NCBI RefSeq assembly: GCF_013363975.1
Contig: NZ_JABWGN010000009.1
Span: 62,001 to 126,000 of the forward strand
From: Nonomuraea montanisoli
GTDB lineage: Bacteria > Actinomycetota > Actinomycetes > Streptosporangiales > Streptosporangiaceae
Length of the DNA stretch: 64,000 nucleotides
Direction of reading: 5' to 3'
This document shows, piece after piece, positions 26,870 to 35,646 of the stretch; positions within the stretch are counted from its first letter, which is position 1; the number at the start of each line of letters is the position of its first letter. Both the position numbers and the translations under genes were made by a program. Under the pieces are notes generated by a model. The model ran no database searches, was not told the DNA's origin, and saw nothing but the letters and a program-made list of their open reading frames with translations.

Positions 26870-27729
26870 CGCCAGAGCGGGGGAGCGCCGTCCAGGACGA
26901 GGAGCAGGCCGGCAAGACCGGGTTCCAGGTCCACCTCGACGTCTTCGAAGGACCGTTCGACCTGCTGCTCGGGCTGATCGCCAAGCACAAGCTCGACATC
27001 ACCGAGGTGTCCCTCTCCAAGGTCACCGACGAGTTCATCTCCTACATCCGCTCGCGCGGCCCCGAGTGGGACCTCGACCAGACCAGTCACTTCCTGCTGG
27101 TCGCGGCCACCCTGCTCGACCTGAAGGCGGCCCGGCTGCTGCCCAGCGGCGAGGTCGAGGACGAGGAGGACCTGGCGCTGCTGGAGGCCCGCGACCTGCT
27201 GTTCGCCCGGCTGCTGCAGTACAAGGCGTACAAGGAGGTCGCGAAGGTCTTCGCGGGACGGATGGCCGACGAGGCGCTGCGCTACCCCCGCGCCGTGCCG
27301 ATGGAGCCGCGCTTCGCCGACCTGCTGCCGGAGCTGATCCTCGGCATCGGCCCCGAACAGCTCGCGAAGATCGCGGCCAGGGCGTTCACCCCGAAGGCGC
27401 CGCCCACGGTCGCCGTCGGCCACATCTACCAGCCGCTGGCCAGCGTCCGCGAGCAAGCCGCTATCCTGGTCCAGCGCCTCAGGCGCATGCGCCGGGCCAC
27501 CTTCCGGGCCCTGGTCGCCGACTGTGACGGCACCTTCGAGGTCATCGCCCGTTTCCTCGCCGTCCTGGAGCTGTTCCGCGAGGCGGCGGTCAGCTTCGAT
27601 CAGGTCGAGCCGCTGGGCGACCTGCACGTCACCTGGACGGGCAGCGACGAGGGCGACGTCGCGGTGGGCGACGACTACGAGGAGAGCGCGCTCAGCGCGG
27701 AGAAGGCGGAGAAGGCTGCTGATGAGTGA
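26866..27729 (+). CDS. scpA: Segregation and condensation protein A (kleisin)
   Basis: 287 residues. ScpA bridges SMC heads in the bacterial condensin. The kleisin N-terminus is clear ('VHLDVFEGPFDLLLGLIAKHKLDITEVSL' region, residues 22-50), as is 'LLVAATLLDLKAARLLP' (about 85-100) and the C-terminal winged helix ('FEVIARFLAVLELFREAAV', about 222-240). The tail is acidic. Start GTG at 26866 overlaps parA; the end overlaps scpB by 8 bp. Confidence 0.95.
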   Translation: MTPERGSAVQDEEQAGKTGFQVHLDVFEGPFDLLLGLIAKHKLDITEVSLSKVTDEFISYIRSRGPEWDLDQTSHFLLVAATLLDLKAARLLPSGEVEDEEDLALLEARDLLFARLLQYKAYKEVAKVFAGRMADEALRYPRAVPMEPRFADLLPELILGIGPEQLAKIAARAFTPKAPPTVAVGHIYQPLASVREQAAILVQRLRRMRRATFRALVADCDGTFEVIARFLAVLELFREAAVSFDQVEPLGDLHVTWTGSDEGDVAVGDDYEESALSAEKAEKAADE

Positions 27730-28657
27730 CGACCGCCCCGGCGAGCGCGTGGACGATCACCCGGGTGACCACCCCGGCGGGCCGGCGGGGGACCGCTTCG
27801 GCGGGTCGGCGGGCGACCACGCCGCCGACGCGCCGCCACAGCCGCGCAGGTCGCCGGAGACGACGCTGCCGGCCTGGATGACCCTGCCGGGCTCCCTGGC
27901 CGCCGACGAAACCCGGCCGACCACTCCCGACGCCTCCGAGCCCTCTTCGGCCCGCGACCCCTCTACGACGCCCGAGCCCGAGCCCGAGCCGGCGCCCGAG
28001 CCCGAGCCGGCGCCCGAAGCCGCGCGGGTGCCTGAGCCCGAGCCAGAGCCGATCGCCGACCCGGCGGAGGCGCTGGAGGAGTCCCTGGACGAGCCGGAGG
28101 ACGAGGCCACGCCCGCGCCCGACCTCCACGCGGCGCTCGAAGCCATCCTCATGGTCGTGGACGTCCCCGTCCCCGAGGTGACGCTGGCCCAGGTGCTCGA
28201 ACGCCCCACCCACGAGGTGGCCGCCGCTCTCAGATCGCTGGCGGCGGAATACACCGAAGCCCGGCGTGGTTTCGATCTGAGGGAAGTCGCGGGAGGCTGG
28301 CGTTACTACACGCGTGCCGACTGCGCACCGCTGGTCGAGCGGTTCGTCCGCGACGGCCAGCAGACGCGGCTCACCCAGGCCGCGCTGGAAACACTCGCGG
28401 TCGTGGCCTACCGGCAACCGGTGAGCCGCGCCCGCGTCGCCGCGGTCCGCGGCGTGAACAGCGACGGCGTCATGCGGACGCTCGTCGCGCGGGGGCTGGT
28501 CGAGGAGGCCGGCACCGACCCGGAGAGCCAGGCAGTGCTCTACCGGACAAGCTCATACTTCCTTGAACGTCTGGGACTGAAGGACCTCAGCGAGCTCCCC
28601 GAGCTGGCTCCGTTCCTCCCGGACGACGTGGAGAACCTCGAGGAGACGACAAAGTGA
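27722..28657 (+). CDS. scpB: Segregation and condensation protein B
   Basis: 311 residues from the ATG at 27722, which lies inside the last codons of scpA. The first 130 residues are a Pro/Glu/Asp/Ala-rich disordered extension (PEPEPEPAPEPEPAPE type) absent from typical ScpB; the conserved tandem winged-helix region follows from about 137 ('LHAALEAILMVVDVPVPEV', 'RGFDLREVAGGWRYYTR', 'LTQAALETLAVVAYRQPVSRA', 'LYRTSSYFLERLGL'). Binds ScpA in the SMC complex. The stop overlaps rluB (GTGA). Confidence 0.95.
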   Translation: MSDDRPGERVDDHPGDHPGGPAGDRFGGSAGDHAADAPPQPRRSPETTLPAWMTLPGSLAADETRPTTPDASEPSSARDPSTTPEPEPEPAPEPEPAPEAARVPEPEPEPIADPAEALEESLDEPEDEATPAPDLHAALEAILMVVDVPVPEVTLAQVLERPTHEVAAALRSLAAEYTEARRGFDLREVAGGWRYYTRADCAPLVERFVRDGQQTRLTQAALETLAVVAYRQPVSRARVAAVRGVNSDGVMRTLVARGLVEEAGTDPESQAVLYRTSSYFLERLGLKDLSELPELAPFLPDDVENLEETTK

Positions 28658-30489
28658 TCAACAGGCGCAGCACCCCGTCCGGTGATGGACGCGGTCGAGG
28701 ACGTACCGGCGGCTCCAGCGGCCGCGGCGGGCGTCCCGCCTTCCGTTCCGACGACAGCCGCGGCGGTTCCGGCCGCGACTCCCTCCGTGCCGACCGCGGC
28801 GGCGCCCGCTCCCGGTACGGCGACTCCGCCTCCCGCGACCGCTCCGGCGGCGAGCGCGGCGGCTTCCGCTCCGAGGGCCGCGAGGGCGGCTTCCGCCCGG
28901 AGCGGCGTGACGACCGTCGTGACGACCGCGGTGGTTTCCGTTCCGAGCGGCGCGGTCCCGGCTCCGGTCCGCGCGACGGCCGGGGCGACCTCCGTTCCGA
29001 CCGGCGCGACGACCGTCCGGACCGGCGCGAGGACCGTCGTGACGACCGCCCGGACCGGCGCGACGAGCGCGGCGGCTACCGTTCGGACCGCTCCGACGAC
29101 CGCGGCGGCTACCGCCGTGACGACCGCCCGGAGCGCCGTGACGACCGGCGTGACGAGCGCCCGTCCTCCCGCTCGGCCGGCCGCGACGACCGTGGCGGCC
29201 ACCGTTCCGACCGTCGTGACGACCGCGACGGCGCTTCCCGCTCCGGCTTCCGCAGCGACCGGCGTGACGGCGGCTTCCGCTCCGACCGGCGTGACGGCGG
29301 CTACCGTCCCGAGCGTCGTGACGACCGCGACGGCGGGTTCCGCTCCGAGCGCCGTGACGACCGTGACGGCGGCTTCCGCGGCGAGTCCCGGCCCGGCGGC
29401 TCTTCCTCGTTCCGCGCCGACCGGAGCGGCCGGCGCGAGGAGGCTCCCAGCTCCGGCCGTGCCCGCTACGGCCGCCGTGACGAGCCGCGCGGCTCCCGCC
29501 GCGACGGCGTCCAGACCATCGGCCGCCCCTCCGGAGGCCGCCCCTCGTCCGCGGGCGGCGGTCCGCGGCGTGACGGCTACGGCGGTTCCGGCGCGTACGG
29601 CGGCTCCGGCACCGGCCGGGGCGCGCGGCCCGCGGGCGGCGCGCAGACGGCCGGCCGCGGCGGCGAGGCCCCCCGCGACCGGTTCAAGACGGCCCGCCAG
29701 CCGCTGCGCGACCGCGACTTCTACCCCGAGGGCTACACCGACGAGCGCGACACCACCGAGGTCCCCGACGGCGTACGCCTGCAGAAGGTCCTCGCCCAGG
29801 CGGGTGTGGCCAGCCGCCGCGCCTGCGAGGAGATGATCGGCGACGGCCGCGTCACCGTGAACGGCCAGGTCGTACGCAGGTTCGGCGCCAAGGTCGATCC
29901 CGCCACGCAGGTCATCCACGTCGACGGCAAGCGCATCCCGACCGCTCCCGACCTCGTCTACTACGCCCTGAACAAGCCCATCGGCGTCGTGTCCACCATG
30001 AGCGACCCCCAGGGCCGCCCGTGCCTGGCCGACTACGTCGAGGAACTGGCCCCGCGCCTGTTCCACGTGGGCCGGCTCGACACCGAGACCGAGGGCCTGC
30101 TGCTGCTCACCAACGACGGCGAGCTGGCCAACCGGCTGACCCACCCCAGCTACGGCGTGCAGAAGAAGTACTGGGCCAAGGTGCCGGGTCCCATCCCGCG
30201 CGACCTGGGCCGCAGGCTGCGGCAGGGCGTCGAGCTGGAGGACGGCCTGGTCAAGGTGGACGACTTCAAGATCGTGCAGGAGCACGGCCAGCAGGCGCTG
30301 GTCGAGGTCGTGCTGCACGAGGGCCGCAAGCACGTGGTGCGGCGCCTGCTGGAGGAGGCCGGCCACCGGGTCATCGACCTGGCCAGGATCGAGTTCGGGC
30401 CGGTCAAGCTCGGCCGGACCAAGCCCGGCACCGTCCGCGCGCTCACCCTGCACGAAGTCGGTGAGCTTTACTCGGCCGTTAAGCTGTAA
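28654..30489 (+). CDS. rluB: 23S rRNA pseudouridine synthase (RsuA/RluB type) with long RG/RD-rich N-terminus
   Basis: 611 residues, more than twice the usual length. Residues 1-365 are a disordered Arg/Asp/Gly/Ser-rich extension made of degenerate repeats (RSDRRDD, RDGGFRSER, DDRGG). The enzyme occupies 365-611: S4 RNA-binding domain 'LQKVLAQAGVASRRACEEMI' (about 370-390), and the catalytic Asp in 'GRLDTETEGLLLLTNDGEL' (about 470-490). Makes a pseudouridine in 23S rRNA helix 89/90 region, by family. The extension resembles RGG-type RNA-binding tails and may promote RNA binding or condensation (inference). Last gene of the xerD/scp block; a strong terminator follows. Confidence 0.93.
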   Translation: MINRRSTPSGDGRGRGRTGGSSGRGGRPAFRSDDSRGGSGRDSLRADRGGARSRYGDSASRDRSGGERGGFRSEGREGGFRPERRDDRRDDRGGFRSERRGPGSGPRDGRGDLRSDRRDDRPDRREDRRDDRPDRRDERGGYRSDRSDDRGGYRRDDRPERRDDRRDERPSSRSAGRDDRGGHRSDRRDDRDGASRSGFRSDRRDGGFRSDRRDGGYRPERRDDRDGGFRSERRDDRDGGFRGESRPGGSSSFRADRSGRREEAPSSGRARYGRRDEPRGSRRDGVQTIGRPSGGRPSSAGGGPRRDGYGGSGAYGGSGTGRGARPAGGAQTAGRGGEAPRDRFKTARQPLRDRDFYPEGYTDERDTTEVPDGVRLQKVLAQAGVASRRACEEMIGDGRVTVNGQVVRRFGAKVDPATQVIHVDGKRIPTAPDLVYYALNKPIGVVSTMSDPQGRPCLADYVEELAPRLFHVGRLDTETEGLLLLTNDGELANRLTHPSYGVQKKYWAKVPGPIPRDLGRRLRQGVELEDGLVKVDDFKIVQEHGQQALVEVVLHEGRKHVVRRLLEEAGHRVIDLARIEFGPVKLGRTKPGTVRALTLHEVGELYSAVKL

Positions 30490-30504
30490 TCTGATCAGAA
30501 CGCA

Positions 30505-30534
30505 GGAGCCCGTGCGGAGGTCCGCACGGGCTCC
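30505..30534 (+). terminator. Perfect hairpin terminator after rluB
   Basis: A perfect inverted repeat with 14-nt arms GGAGCCCGTGCGGA (30505-30518) and its complement (30521-30534) sits 15 bp after the rluB stop, leaving a tiny loop. It lacks a T-tract. It should end the parA-scpAB-rluB transcript before aroH. Confidence 0.85.
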
Positions 30535-30561
30535 ACCGCTTATCAGAGGGGACAGATCACC

Positions 30562-30921
30562 ATGGTGCGGGCGATCCGCGGCGCGATCCAGGTGGACTCC
30601 GATGACCGTGCCGCCATCATCGAGGGCACGACGGAGCTCGTCGCCACGCTGATGGAGCGCAACCAGCTCACCACCGACGACGTGATCAGCGTGCTGTTCA
30701 CCGCCACACCCGACCTGACGTCGGAGTTCCCGGCGCTGGCGGCGCGTAAGCTGGGCTTCCACGAGGTGCCGCTCATCTGCTGCACCGAGATCGACGTGCC
30801 GGGCGCGCTGCCGCGCGTGGTGCGGCTCATGGCGCACGTCGAGACCGACAAGCCGCGCTCGGAGATCCAGCACGTCTACCTGCGCGGCGCCGTGGCCCTG
30901 CGCCAGGACATCGCCCAGTAG
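30562..30921 (+). CDS. aroH: Chorismate mutase, AroH class
   Basis: 119 residues, the size of the trimeric pseudo-alpha/beta-barrel AroH mutase. Converts chorismate to prephenate. Features: 'VRAIRGAIQVDSDDRA' at the start with Arg6, 'IEGTTELV' and 'TTDDVISVLFTATPDLTSEFPA' region, Cys/Glu in 'CCTEIDVPGALPRVVRLMAH' (Glu near 75, Arg near 85-90). Start ATG at 30562 after GAGGGGACAG. The neighbouring prephenate dehydrogenase takes its product, making a two-step branch toward tyrosine. Confidence 0.95.
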   Translation: MVRAIRGAIQVDSDDRAAIIEGTTELVATLMERNQLTTDDVISVLFTATPDLTSEFPALAARKLGFHEVPLICCTEIDVPGALPRVVRLMAHVETDKPRSEIQHVYLRGAVALRQDIAQ

Positions 30922-30986
30922 CGGCGCCCGTCCACCCGGCCCGGATCACCCAGACCTCGACCAGGACCTCGACCCAGGACATCGAC

Positions 30987-32072
30987 ATGGCCTCCGAACT
31001 GCGCACCGTGCTCGTCGTCGGCACCGGCCTCATCGGCACCTCCATGGCGCTGGCGCTGCGCGGGCAGGGGGTGCGCGTGCTGCTCGCCGACCGCGACCAG
31101 GGCGCGATGCGCCTGGCCCGGGAGCTGGGCGCCGGCGAGGAGTGGCACGTCGGCGGCGATCGGGCGGACCTCGCGGTGATCGCGGTGCCGCCCGCGCACG
31201 TCGCCACCGAGCTGCTCGCCCTCCAGCGGGCCGGCGCCGCCACCCACTACACCGACGTGGCCAGCGTCAAGGCCCTGCCCATCGACGAGGCCCGCCGCCT
31301 GGGCTGTGACCTGGGCGCGTACGTCGCCTCGCACCCGCTGGCCGGGCGGGAGAAGTCCGGCCCCGGGGCGGCGCGGGCCGACCTGTTCCTCGGGCGGCCG
31401 TGGGCGCTGTGCCCCACCCCCGAGAGCTCCCCGGAGGCCAGGGCGGCGGTGCTGCGCCTGGCGGAGCTGTGCGGCGCCAACCCCGTCGAGGTGGACGCCG
31501 ACGACCACGACCGGGCCGTCGCCGTGGTCTCCCACGCGCCCCACGTGACCGCCTCGGCCGTGGCCGCGCGCCTGGCCGACGCCTCCGAGGTCGCGCTCGG
31601 GCTGGCCGGGCAGGGCGTGCGCGACGTCACCCGGATCGCGGGCGGCGACCCCGGGCTGTGGCTCGGCATCCTGTCCGGCAACGCGGCGCCCGTCGCCGAG
31701 GTGCTGGAGGCCGTCTCGCGCGACCTCGCCGAGGCGGCGTCCGCGCTGCGCGCCCTGGCCGGGGGCGACGGCACCGCGTCGACCGACATCACCCAGCTCC
31801 TCAAGCGGGGCGTCGCGGGTCACGGGCGCATCCCGGGCAAGCACGGCGGTCCCGCCTCCTCCTACGTGGTGGTCCAGGTGGTCATCGGCGACCGTCCCGG
31901 CCAGCTCGCCAAGCTGTTCCAGGTGTGCGACGAGGTCGGGGTCAACGTCGAGGACGTGCGGCTGGAGCACGCGCCGGGCCTGCCGCTGGGCATCGCCGAG
32001 GTGTCGGTGCAGCCGGACGCGGCCTCCGTCCTCACCAGCGCCCTGCACGAGCGGGGCTGGCAGGTCCCCTGA
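30987..32072 (+). CDS. tyrA: Prephenate dehydrogenase with C-terminal ACT domain
   Basis: 361 residues. Oxidatively decarboxylates prephenate to 4-hydroxyphenylpyruvate for tyrosine. N-terminal NAD-binding motif 'VVGTGLIGTSMALAL' (about 8-22); 'YVASHPLAGREKSGP' (about 112-126) holds the active-site His; the dehydrogenase helical domain extends to about 285. A C-terminal ACT domain (about 290-355; 'VVIGDRPGQLAKLFQVCDEV' region) suggests feedback control by an aromatic amino acid. Start ATG at 30987, 65 bp after aroH. Confidence 0.95.
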   Translation: MASELRTVLVVGTGLIGTSMALALRGQGVRVLLADRDQGAMRLARELGAGEEWHVGGDRADLAVIAVPPAHVATELLALQRAGAATHYTDVASVKALPIDEARRLGCDLGAYVASHPLAGREKSGPGAARADLFLGRPWALCPTPESSPEARAAVLRLAELCGANPVEVDADDHDRAVAVVSHAPHVTASAVAARLADASEVALGLAGQGVRDVTRIAGGDPGLWLGILSGNAAPVAEVLEAVSRDLAEAASALRALAGGDGTASTDITQLLKRGVAGHGRIPGKHGGPASSYVVVQVVIGDRPGQLAKLFQVCDEVGVNVEDVRLEHAPGLPLGIAEVSVQPDAASVLTSALHERGWQVP

Positions 32073-32189
32073 CCCCGCCGCGGCCCGTACGTCTCGGCAC
32101 GGCACGCGGAGTCGCCCTGCCGTACCCCCGCCGGGAACGGGTGGGTCAGGAGACGTTGCGGCGGGCGAGTGAGGTGGACTCCGGCCCAC

Positions 32190-32288
32190 GGAGCGCAGGA
32201 CCTCCTCGCGCCGGTTCCACGTGATGACGACGGCGCCGACCCGCGGGTCGCCCGCCGCGCCGCCCTCCCCCCGGGCGTCCGGGTCATC
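32190..32288 (-). pseudogene. Remnant of a second GT2 glycosyltransferase (N-terminus only)
   Basis: On the minus strand, just downstream of the intact glycosyltransferase, a short stretch reads 'DPRVGAVVITWNRREEVLRS'. This is the typical first beta strand and turn of a GT-A family 2 enzyme. Homology then stops abruptly and nothing resembling the DxD region follows before tyrA. A start would lie near the ATGA at 32287 but is now out of frame. I read it as the decayed 5' end of a second glycosyltransferase that once followed the first; the call rests on a single motif. Confidence 0.45.
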
Positions 32289-32378
32289 GGCCGTCCTCCG
32301 ACAGGCGGCGAGCCTGTTCGACCGCGGGGGTCATCGGCCGTCCTCCAGCAGGCGGCGGGCCCGTTCGACCGCCGGGGG
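32283..32378 (-). repeat. 48-bp tandem duplication of the glycosyltransferase 3' end
   Basis: Two adjacent copies (32283-32330 and 32331-32378; about five differences) of the sequence encoding the end of the glycosyltransferase. The in-gene copy encodes PAVERARRLLEDGR-stop and the downstream one PAVEQARRLSEDGR-stop, so the extra copy is a second stop-terminated tail in the same frame. Confidence 0.85.
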
Positions 32379-33170
32379 CAGCCCGCGCCGCTGCGCCAGC
32401 GCCGGCCGCAGCCTCGGGACGGCCGTGCGCAGCCCCCGCCAGCCGTTCGGGCCCTGCCGCAGGGCGGCCAGCGAGCGGCGCGCCACGACGCTCCACGGGC
32501 GGCGCAGCACGGCCGTGAGCACGGAGTTGCGCGTGGCGAGCTCCTTGCGCCCGCGCGGGTCGCGGGACGGCGACGGGTGGTGGTGCGCCACGACGTCGTC
32601 CACGTAGGCGAGCCCCCAGCCCTTGGCGGCCAGGTCCACGGCCAGGCGCTCCTCCTCGCCGAAGAAGAAGATCACGTCGTCGAACCCGCCCGCCTCCAGG
32701 AAGGCGTCCCCGCGCACCACGGCCCCGCACGCGAGGAAGCCGAGCACGCTCGGGCCGGGCAGGTCCGGCTCACGGCCGAGCGGCGAGCGGGCCATCTCCT
32801 CGCACACCGGGTCCAGGCGCTCCTGCGGGCCGACGAGGACGCGTGCCGCCAGCACGGCCAGGCGCGGGTGCGCGTCCAGCACGTCGGCGGCGCGGGCCAG
32901 CGCGCCGGGCGCCCACCAGGAGTCGTCGTCGGCGAAGGCCACGTACGGGGTGCCCGCCATGCGCACGCCCACGTTCCGGGCGGGGGCGCCCAGGTTGCGC
33001 CCGGCCTCGACGACCGTGACGTCCGGGAAGTGGCGGCGCACGAAGCCGGGGCTTCCGTCGGTGGAGCCGTTGTCGACGAGGATGACGGGGCGAGGGTGGT
33101 GGGGGAGGGACCCGGCCAGCGCGCGCCGCCGGTTCCTGGTGGCCACCACCACCGTCACCCGTTCATCCAT
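32331..33170 (-). CDS. Family 2 glycosyltransferase
   Basis: 279 residues from the ATG at 33170 ('MDERVTVVVATRNRRRAL'). GT-A features: 'VILVDNGSTDGSPGFV' (about 32-47), 'GRNLGAPARNVG' and DxD-type 'VAFADDDSWWAPGAL' (about 80-94), then 'GFDDVIFFFGEEERLAVDLA' with the catalytic-base acidic residues (about 160-180). No membrane anchor. It is inserted on the opposite strand between tyrA and cmk, which are usually neighbours, so it is an accessory insertion into a conserved block. Sugar and acceptor unknown. Confidence 0.88.
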   Translation of the reverse strand: MDERVTVVVATRNRRRALAGSLPHHPRPVILVDNGSTDGSPGFVRRHFPDVTVVEAGRNLGAPARNVGVRMAGTPYVAFADDDSWWAPGALARAADVLDAHPRLAVLAARVLVGPQERLDPVCEEMARSPLGREPDLPGPSVLGFLACGAVVRGDAFLEAGGFDDVIFFFGEEERLAVDLAAKGWGLAYVDDVVAHHHPSPSRDPRGRKELATRNSVLTAVLRRPWSVVARRSLAALRQGPNGWRGLRTAVPRLRPALAQRRGLPPAVERARRLLEDGR

Positions 33171-33357
33171 GTACGGTCCCTTTCCGAAATGCCCTCCCTT
33201 ACTCGTCCGCCGCGCCGGGGCGGAGGGCCGGGCCGGGGCGCGCGCGGACACCGGAAGGGGCGTGAGGCGGTAGCCTCTTCAGGTCGAGTGAACAGCGTGG
33301 ACCGCTGCGGGCCGCAGGGGCCCGTTCGGGGCGGGACAGCGTGGAGAAGGAGAGGCC

Positions 33358-34077
33358 GTGGCCGGTCTGGTCGTCGCCATGGACGGCCCTTCGGGGTCGG
33401 GCAAGTCGAGCGCGTCGCGCGGGGTCGCCAAGGCCCTCGGGCTGCGCTACCTCGACACCGGCGCCATGTACAGGGCGATGACCTGGTGGGTGCTGGAGCA
33501 GGGCGTCGACCCCGCCGACACCGACGCGGTCGCGGCGCGGGCCGTCGAGCCCGAGATCGTCTCCGGCACCGACCCCGACGCCCCGTCCATCCACGTCGAC
33601 GGCGTCGACGTGGCGGGCCCCATCCGGGGCGCCCGGGTCACCGGGGCCGTCTCGCAGGTCGCGGCCGTGCCCGAGGTGCGGGCCCGGCTCGTGGCCCTGC
33701 AGCGGCAGATCATCGGCGACGGCGGCATCGTGGTCGAAGGCCGTGACATCGGCACGGTCGTCGCGCCCGACGCCACGCTCAAGATCTACCTGACGGCCAG
33801 CGCCGAGGCCCGCGCGCAGCGCCGCCACGCGGAGCTGGCCGGCGGCGGGGCCGAGGCCACCACGGTGGAGGCCCAGCAGGCCGAGCTGGCCAGACGCGAC
33901 AAGATCGACTCGACGCGCAAGACCGATCCTCTCTCGCTGGCGGATGGCGCCATCGAGCTCGACACCACCGCGCTCGACCTGGAGCAGGTCATCGCGGAGG
34001 TGCTGAGACTGGTCGAGGAGCGGGGAGGTTCCGCGGCGCGGAGCGGCCCCGCCGGCCACCACTACGAGCGCGCCTGA
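33358..34077 (+). CDS. cmk: Cytidylate kinase
   Basis: 239 residues, GTG start at 33358 with GGAGAGG upstream. Phosphorylates CMP and dCMP. P-loop 'DGPSGSGKSSASRGVAKALG' region (about 8-28), 'YLDTGAMYRAMTWW' (about 30-44), CMP-binding 'GRDIGTVVAPDA' (about 130-142) and the Arg-rich lid 'RDKIDSTRKTDPL' (about 180-193). Slightly longer at the C-terminus than the family norm. Paired with der, 32 bp downstream, as in most actinobacteria. Confidence 0.96.
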   Translation: MAGLVVAMDGPSGSGKSSASRGVAKALGLRYLDTGAMYRAMTWWVLEQGVDPADTDAVAARAVEPEIVSGTDPDAPSIHVDGVDVAGPIRGARVTGAVSQVAAVPEVRARLVALQRQIIGDGGIVVEGRDIGTVVAPDATLKIYLTASAEARAQRRHAELAGGGAEATTVEAQQAELARRDKIDSTRKTDPLSLADGAIELDTTALDLEQVIAEVLRLVEERGGSAARSGPAGHHYERA

Positions 34078-34109
34078 ACAGGTGCGGGACTCACTAAGGA
34101 TGAAACAAC

Positions 34110-35528
34110 GTGTCTACGGGGGACTGGGTCGAGGCTGATCTCGACGACCTCGCATTGTCCGAAGACCACGACGACAGCGGTCCGCTGCCCGTCGTCGCCA
34201 TCGTCGGCCGCCCGAACGTGGGCAAGTCCACGCTGGTCAACCGCATCATCGGCCGCCGCGAGGCGGTCGTCGAGGATGTGCCCGGCGTCACCCGCGACCG
34301 GGTGACCTACGAGGCCAACTGGCGTGGCCGCCGCTTCACGGTCGTCGACACCGGCGGCTGGGACCCCGACGCCACCGGCATGGGGCTGCGCATCGCCGAG
34401 CAGGCGCAGGTCGCGGTCGAGCTGGCCGACGTCATCGTGTTCGTGGTCGACGCGACCGTGGGCGCGACCGACTCCGACGAGATCGTCGGCTCGGTGCTGC
34501 GCCAGGCCGGCAAGCCGGTCATCCTGGCCGCCAACAAGGTCGACAACCAGCAGCTCGAGCTGGAGGCCGCCGCGCTGTGGTCGCTCGGCCTCGGCGAGCC
34601 GTACCCCGTCTCGGCCCTGCACGGCCGTTCCAGCGGCGACCTGCTCGACGTCGTGCTCGACGCGCTGCCCGAGACGCCGCGCGAGACCTTCGCCGCCGAG
34701 CGCGGCCCGGCCCGGGTGGCGCTGCTCGGCAAGCCCAACGTCGGCAAGTCGTCGCTGCTGAACAAGCTCGCCGGCGAGGAGCGGGTGCTGGTCGACCCGA
34801 TGGCCGGCACCACCCGCGACCCGGTGGACGAGCTGATCGAGCTGGGCGGCCGCACCTGGCGCTTCGTCGACACCGCCGGCATCCGGCGGCGCGACCGCGA
34901 GCTGCAGGGCGCCGACTTCTACGCGGCCATGCGCACCCGCTCCGCGCTGGACCGCTCGGAGGTGGCGGTCGTCCTGATCGACGCCAGCGAGCCGCTCACC
35001 GAGCAGGACCTGCGGATCATCGGCCTGGTGATCGAGTCGGGCCGGGCCATGGTCGTGGCGTTCAACAAGTGGGACCTCGTGGACGAGGACCGCCGCTACT
35101 ACCTGGAGAAGGAGATCGACCGGCAGCTCGTCCGCACCCCGTGGGCGCTGCGGGTCAACATCTCCGCCCGCACCGGCCGCCACGTGGAGCGGCTCGTCCC
35201 CGCGCTGGAGAAGGCGCTGGAGTCGTGGTCCACGCGGGTCCCCACGGCCAGGCTCAACGCCTTCCTGACCGAGCTGGTGCAGCAGACTCCGCCGCCGGTG
35301 CGGGGCGGCAAGCAGCCGAAGATCCTGTTCGCCACCCAGGCGTCGGTGGAGCCGCCGAAGTTCGTGCTGTTCACCTCGGGGTGGCTGGAGGAGACCTACC
35401 GGCGCTTCATCGAGCGGCGCATCCGCGAGGAGTTCGGCTTCGCCGGGTCGCCCATCGAGGTGACCATGAAGATCCGCGAGAAGCGCAAGGGCGGCGCTTC
35501 TTCCTCCTCCTCGCAGCAGCGCAAGTAG
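34110..35528 (+). CDS. der: Ribosome biogenesis GTPase Der (EngA)
   Basis: 472 residues. Two tandem GTPase domains: G1 'GRPNVGKSTLVN' (about 32-43) with 'NKVD' near 148, and G1 'GKPNVGKSSLLN' (about 207-218) with 'NKWD' near 318; a C-terminal KH-like domain ends in a Lys/Arg/Ser tail. Acts in 50S subunit assembly. The GTG start at 34110 gives a 25-residue acidic N-terminal extension typical of actinobacterial Der. A strong terminator follows at 35566. Confidence 0.97.
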   Translation: MSTGDWVEADLDDLALSEDHDDSGPLPVVAIVGRPNVGKSTLVNRIIGRREAVVEDVPGVTRDRVTYEANWRGRRFTVVDTGGWDPDATGMGLRIAEQAQVAVELADVIVFVVDATVGATDSDEIVGSVLRQAGKPVILAANKVDNQQLELEAAALWSLGLGEPYPVSALHGRSSGDLLDVVLDALPETPRETFAAERGPARVALLGKPNVGKSSLLNKLAGEERVLVDPMAGTTRDPVDELIELGGRTWRFVDTAGIRRRDRELQGADFYAAMRTRSALDRSEVAVVLIDASEPLTEQDLRIIGLVIESGRAMVVAFNKWDLVDEDRRYYLEKEIDRQLVRTPWALRVNISARTGRHVERLVPALEKALESWSTRVPTARLNAFLTELVQQTPPPVRGGKQPKILFATQASVEPPKFVLFTSGWLEETYRRFIERRIREEFGFAGSPIEVTMKIREKRKGGASSSSSQQRK

Positions 35529-35565
35529 CCGCAGGGAGCCGCAAGGAGCAAGGAGACGGTCGATC

Positions 35566-35595
35566 AAGGGCGTGGCAGGGTCCTGCCACGCCCTT
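35566..35595 (+). terminator. Perfect hairpin terminator after der
   Basis: Arms AAGGGCGTGGCAGG (35566-35579) and complement (35582-35595), 14 bp, with a minimal loop, 37 bp past the der stop and before the T-box leader. Same architecture as the terminator after rluB. Confidence 0.85.
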
Positions 35596-35646
35596 AATCG
35601 CGTTGCCCCGCCTCCCGGTCGGCCGCTAACATCCACGGCTAACGCG

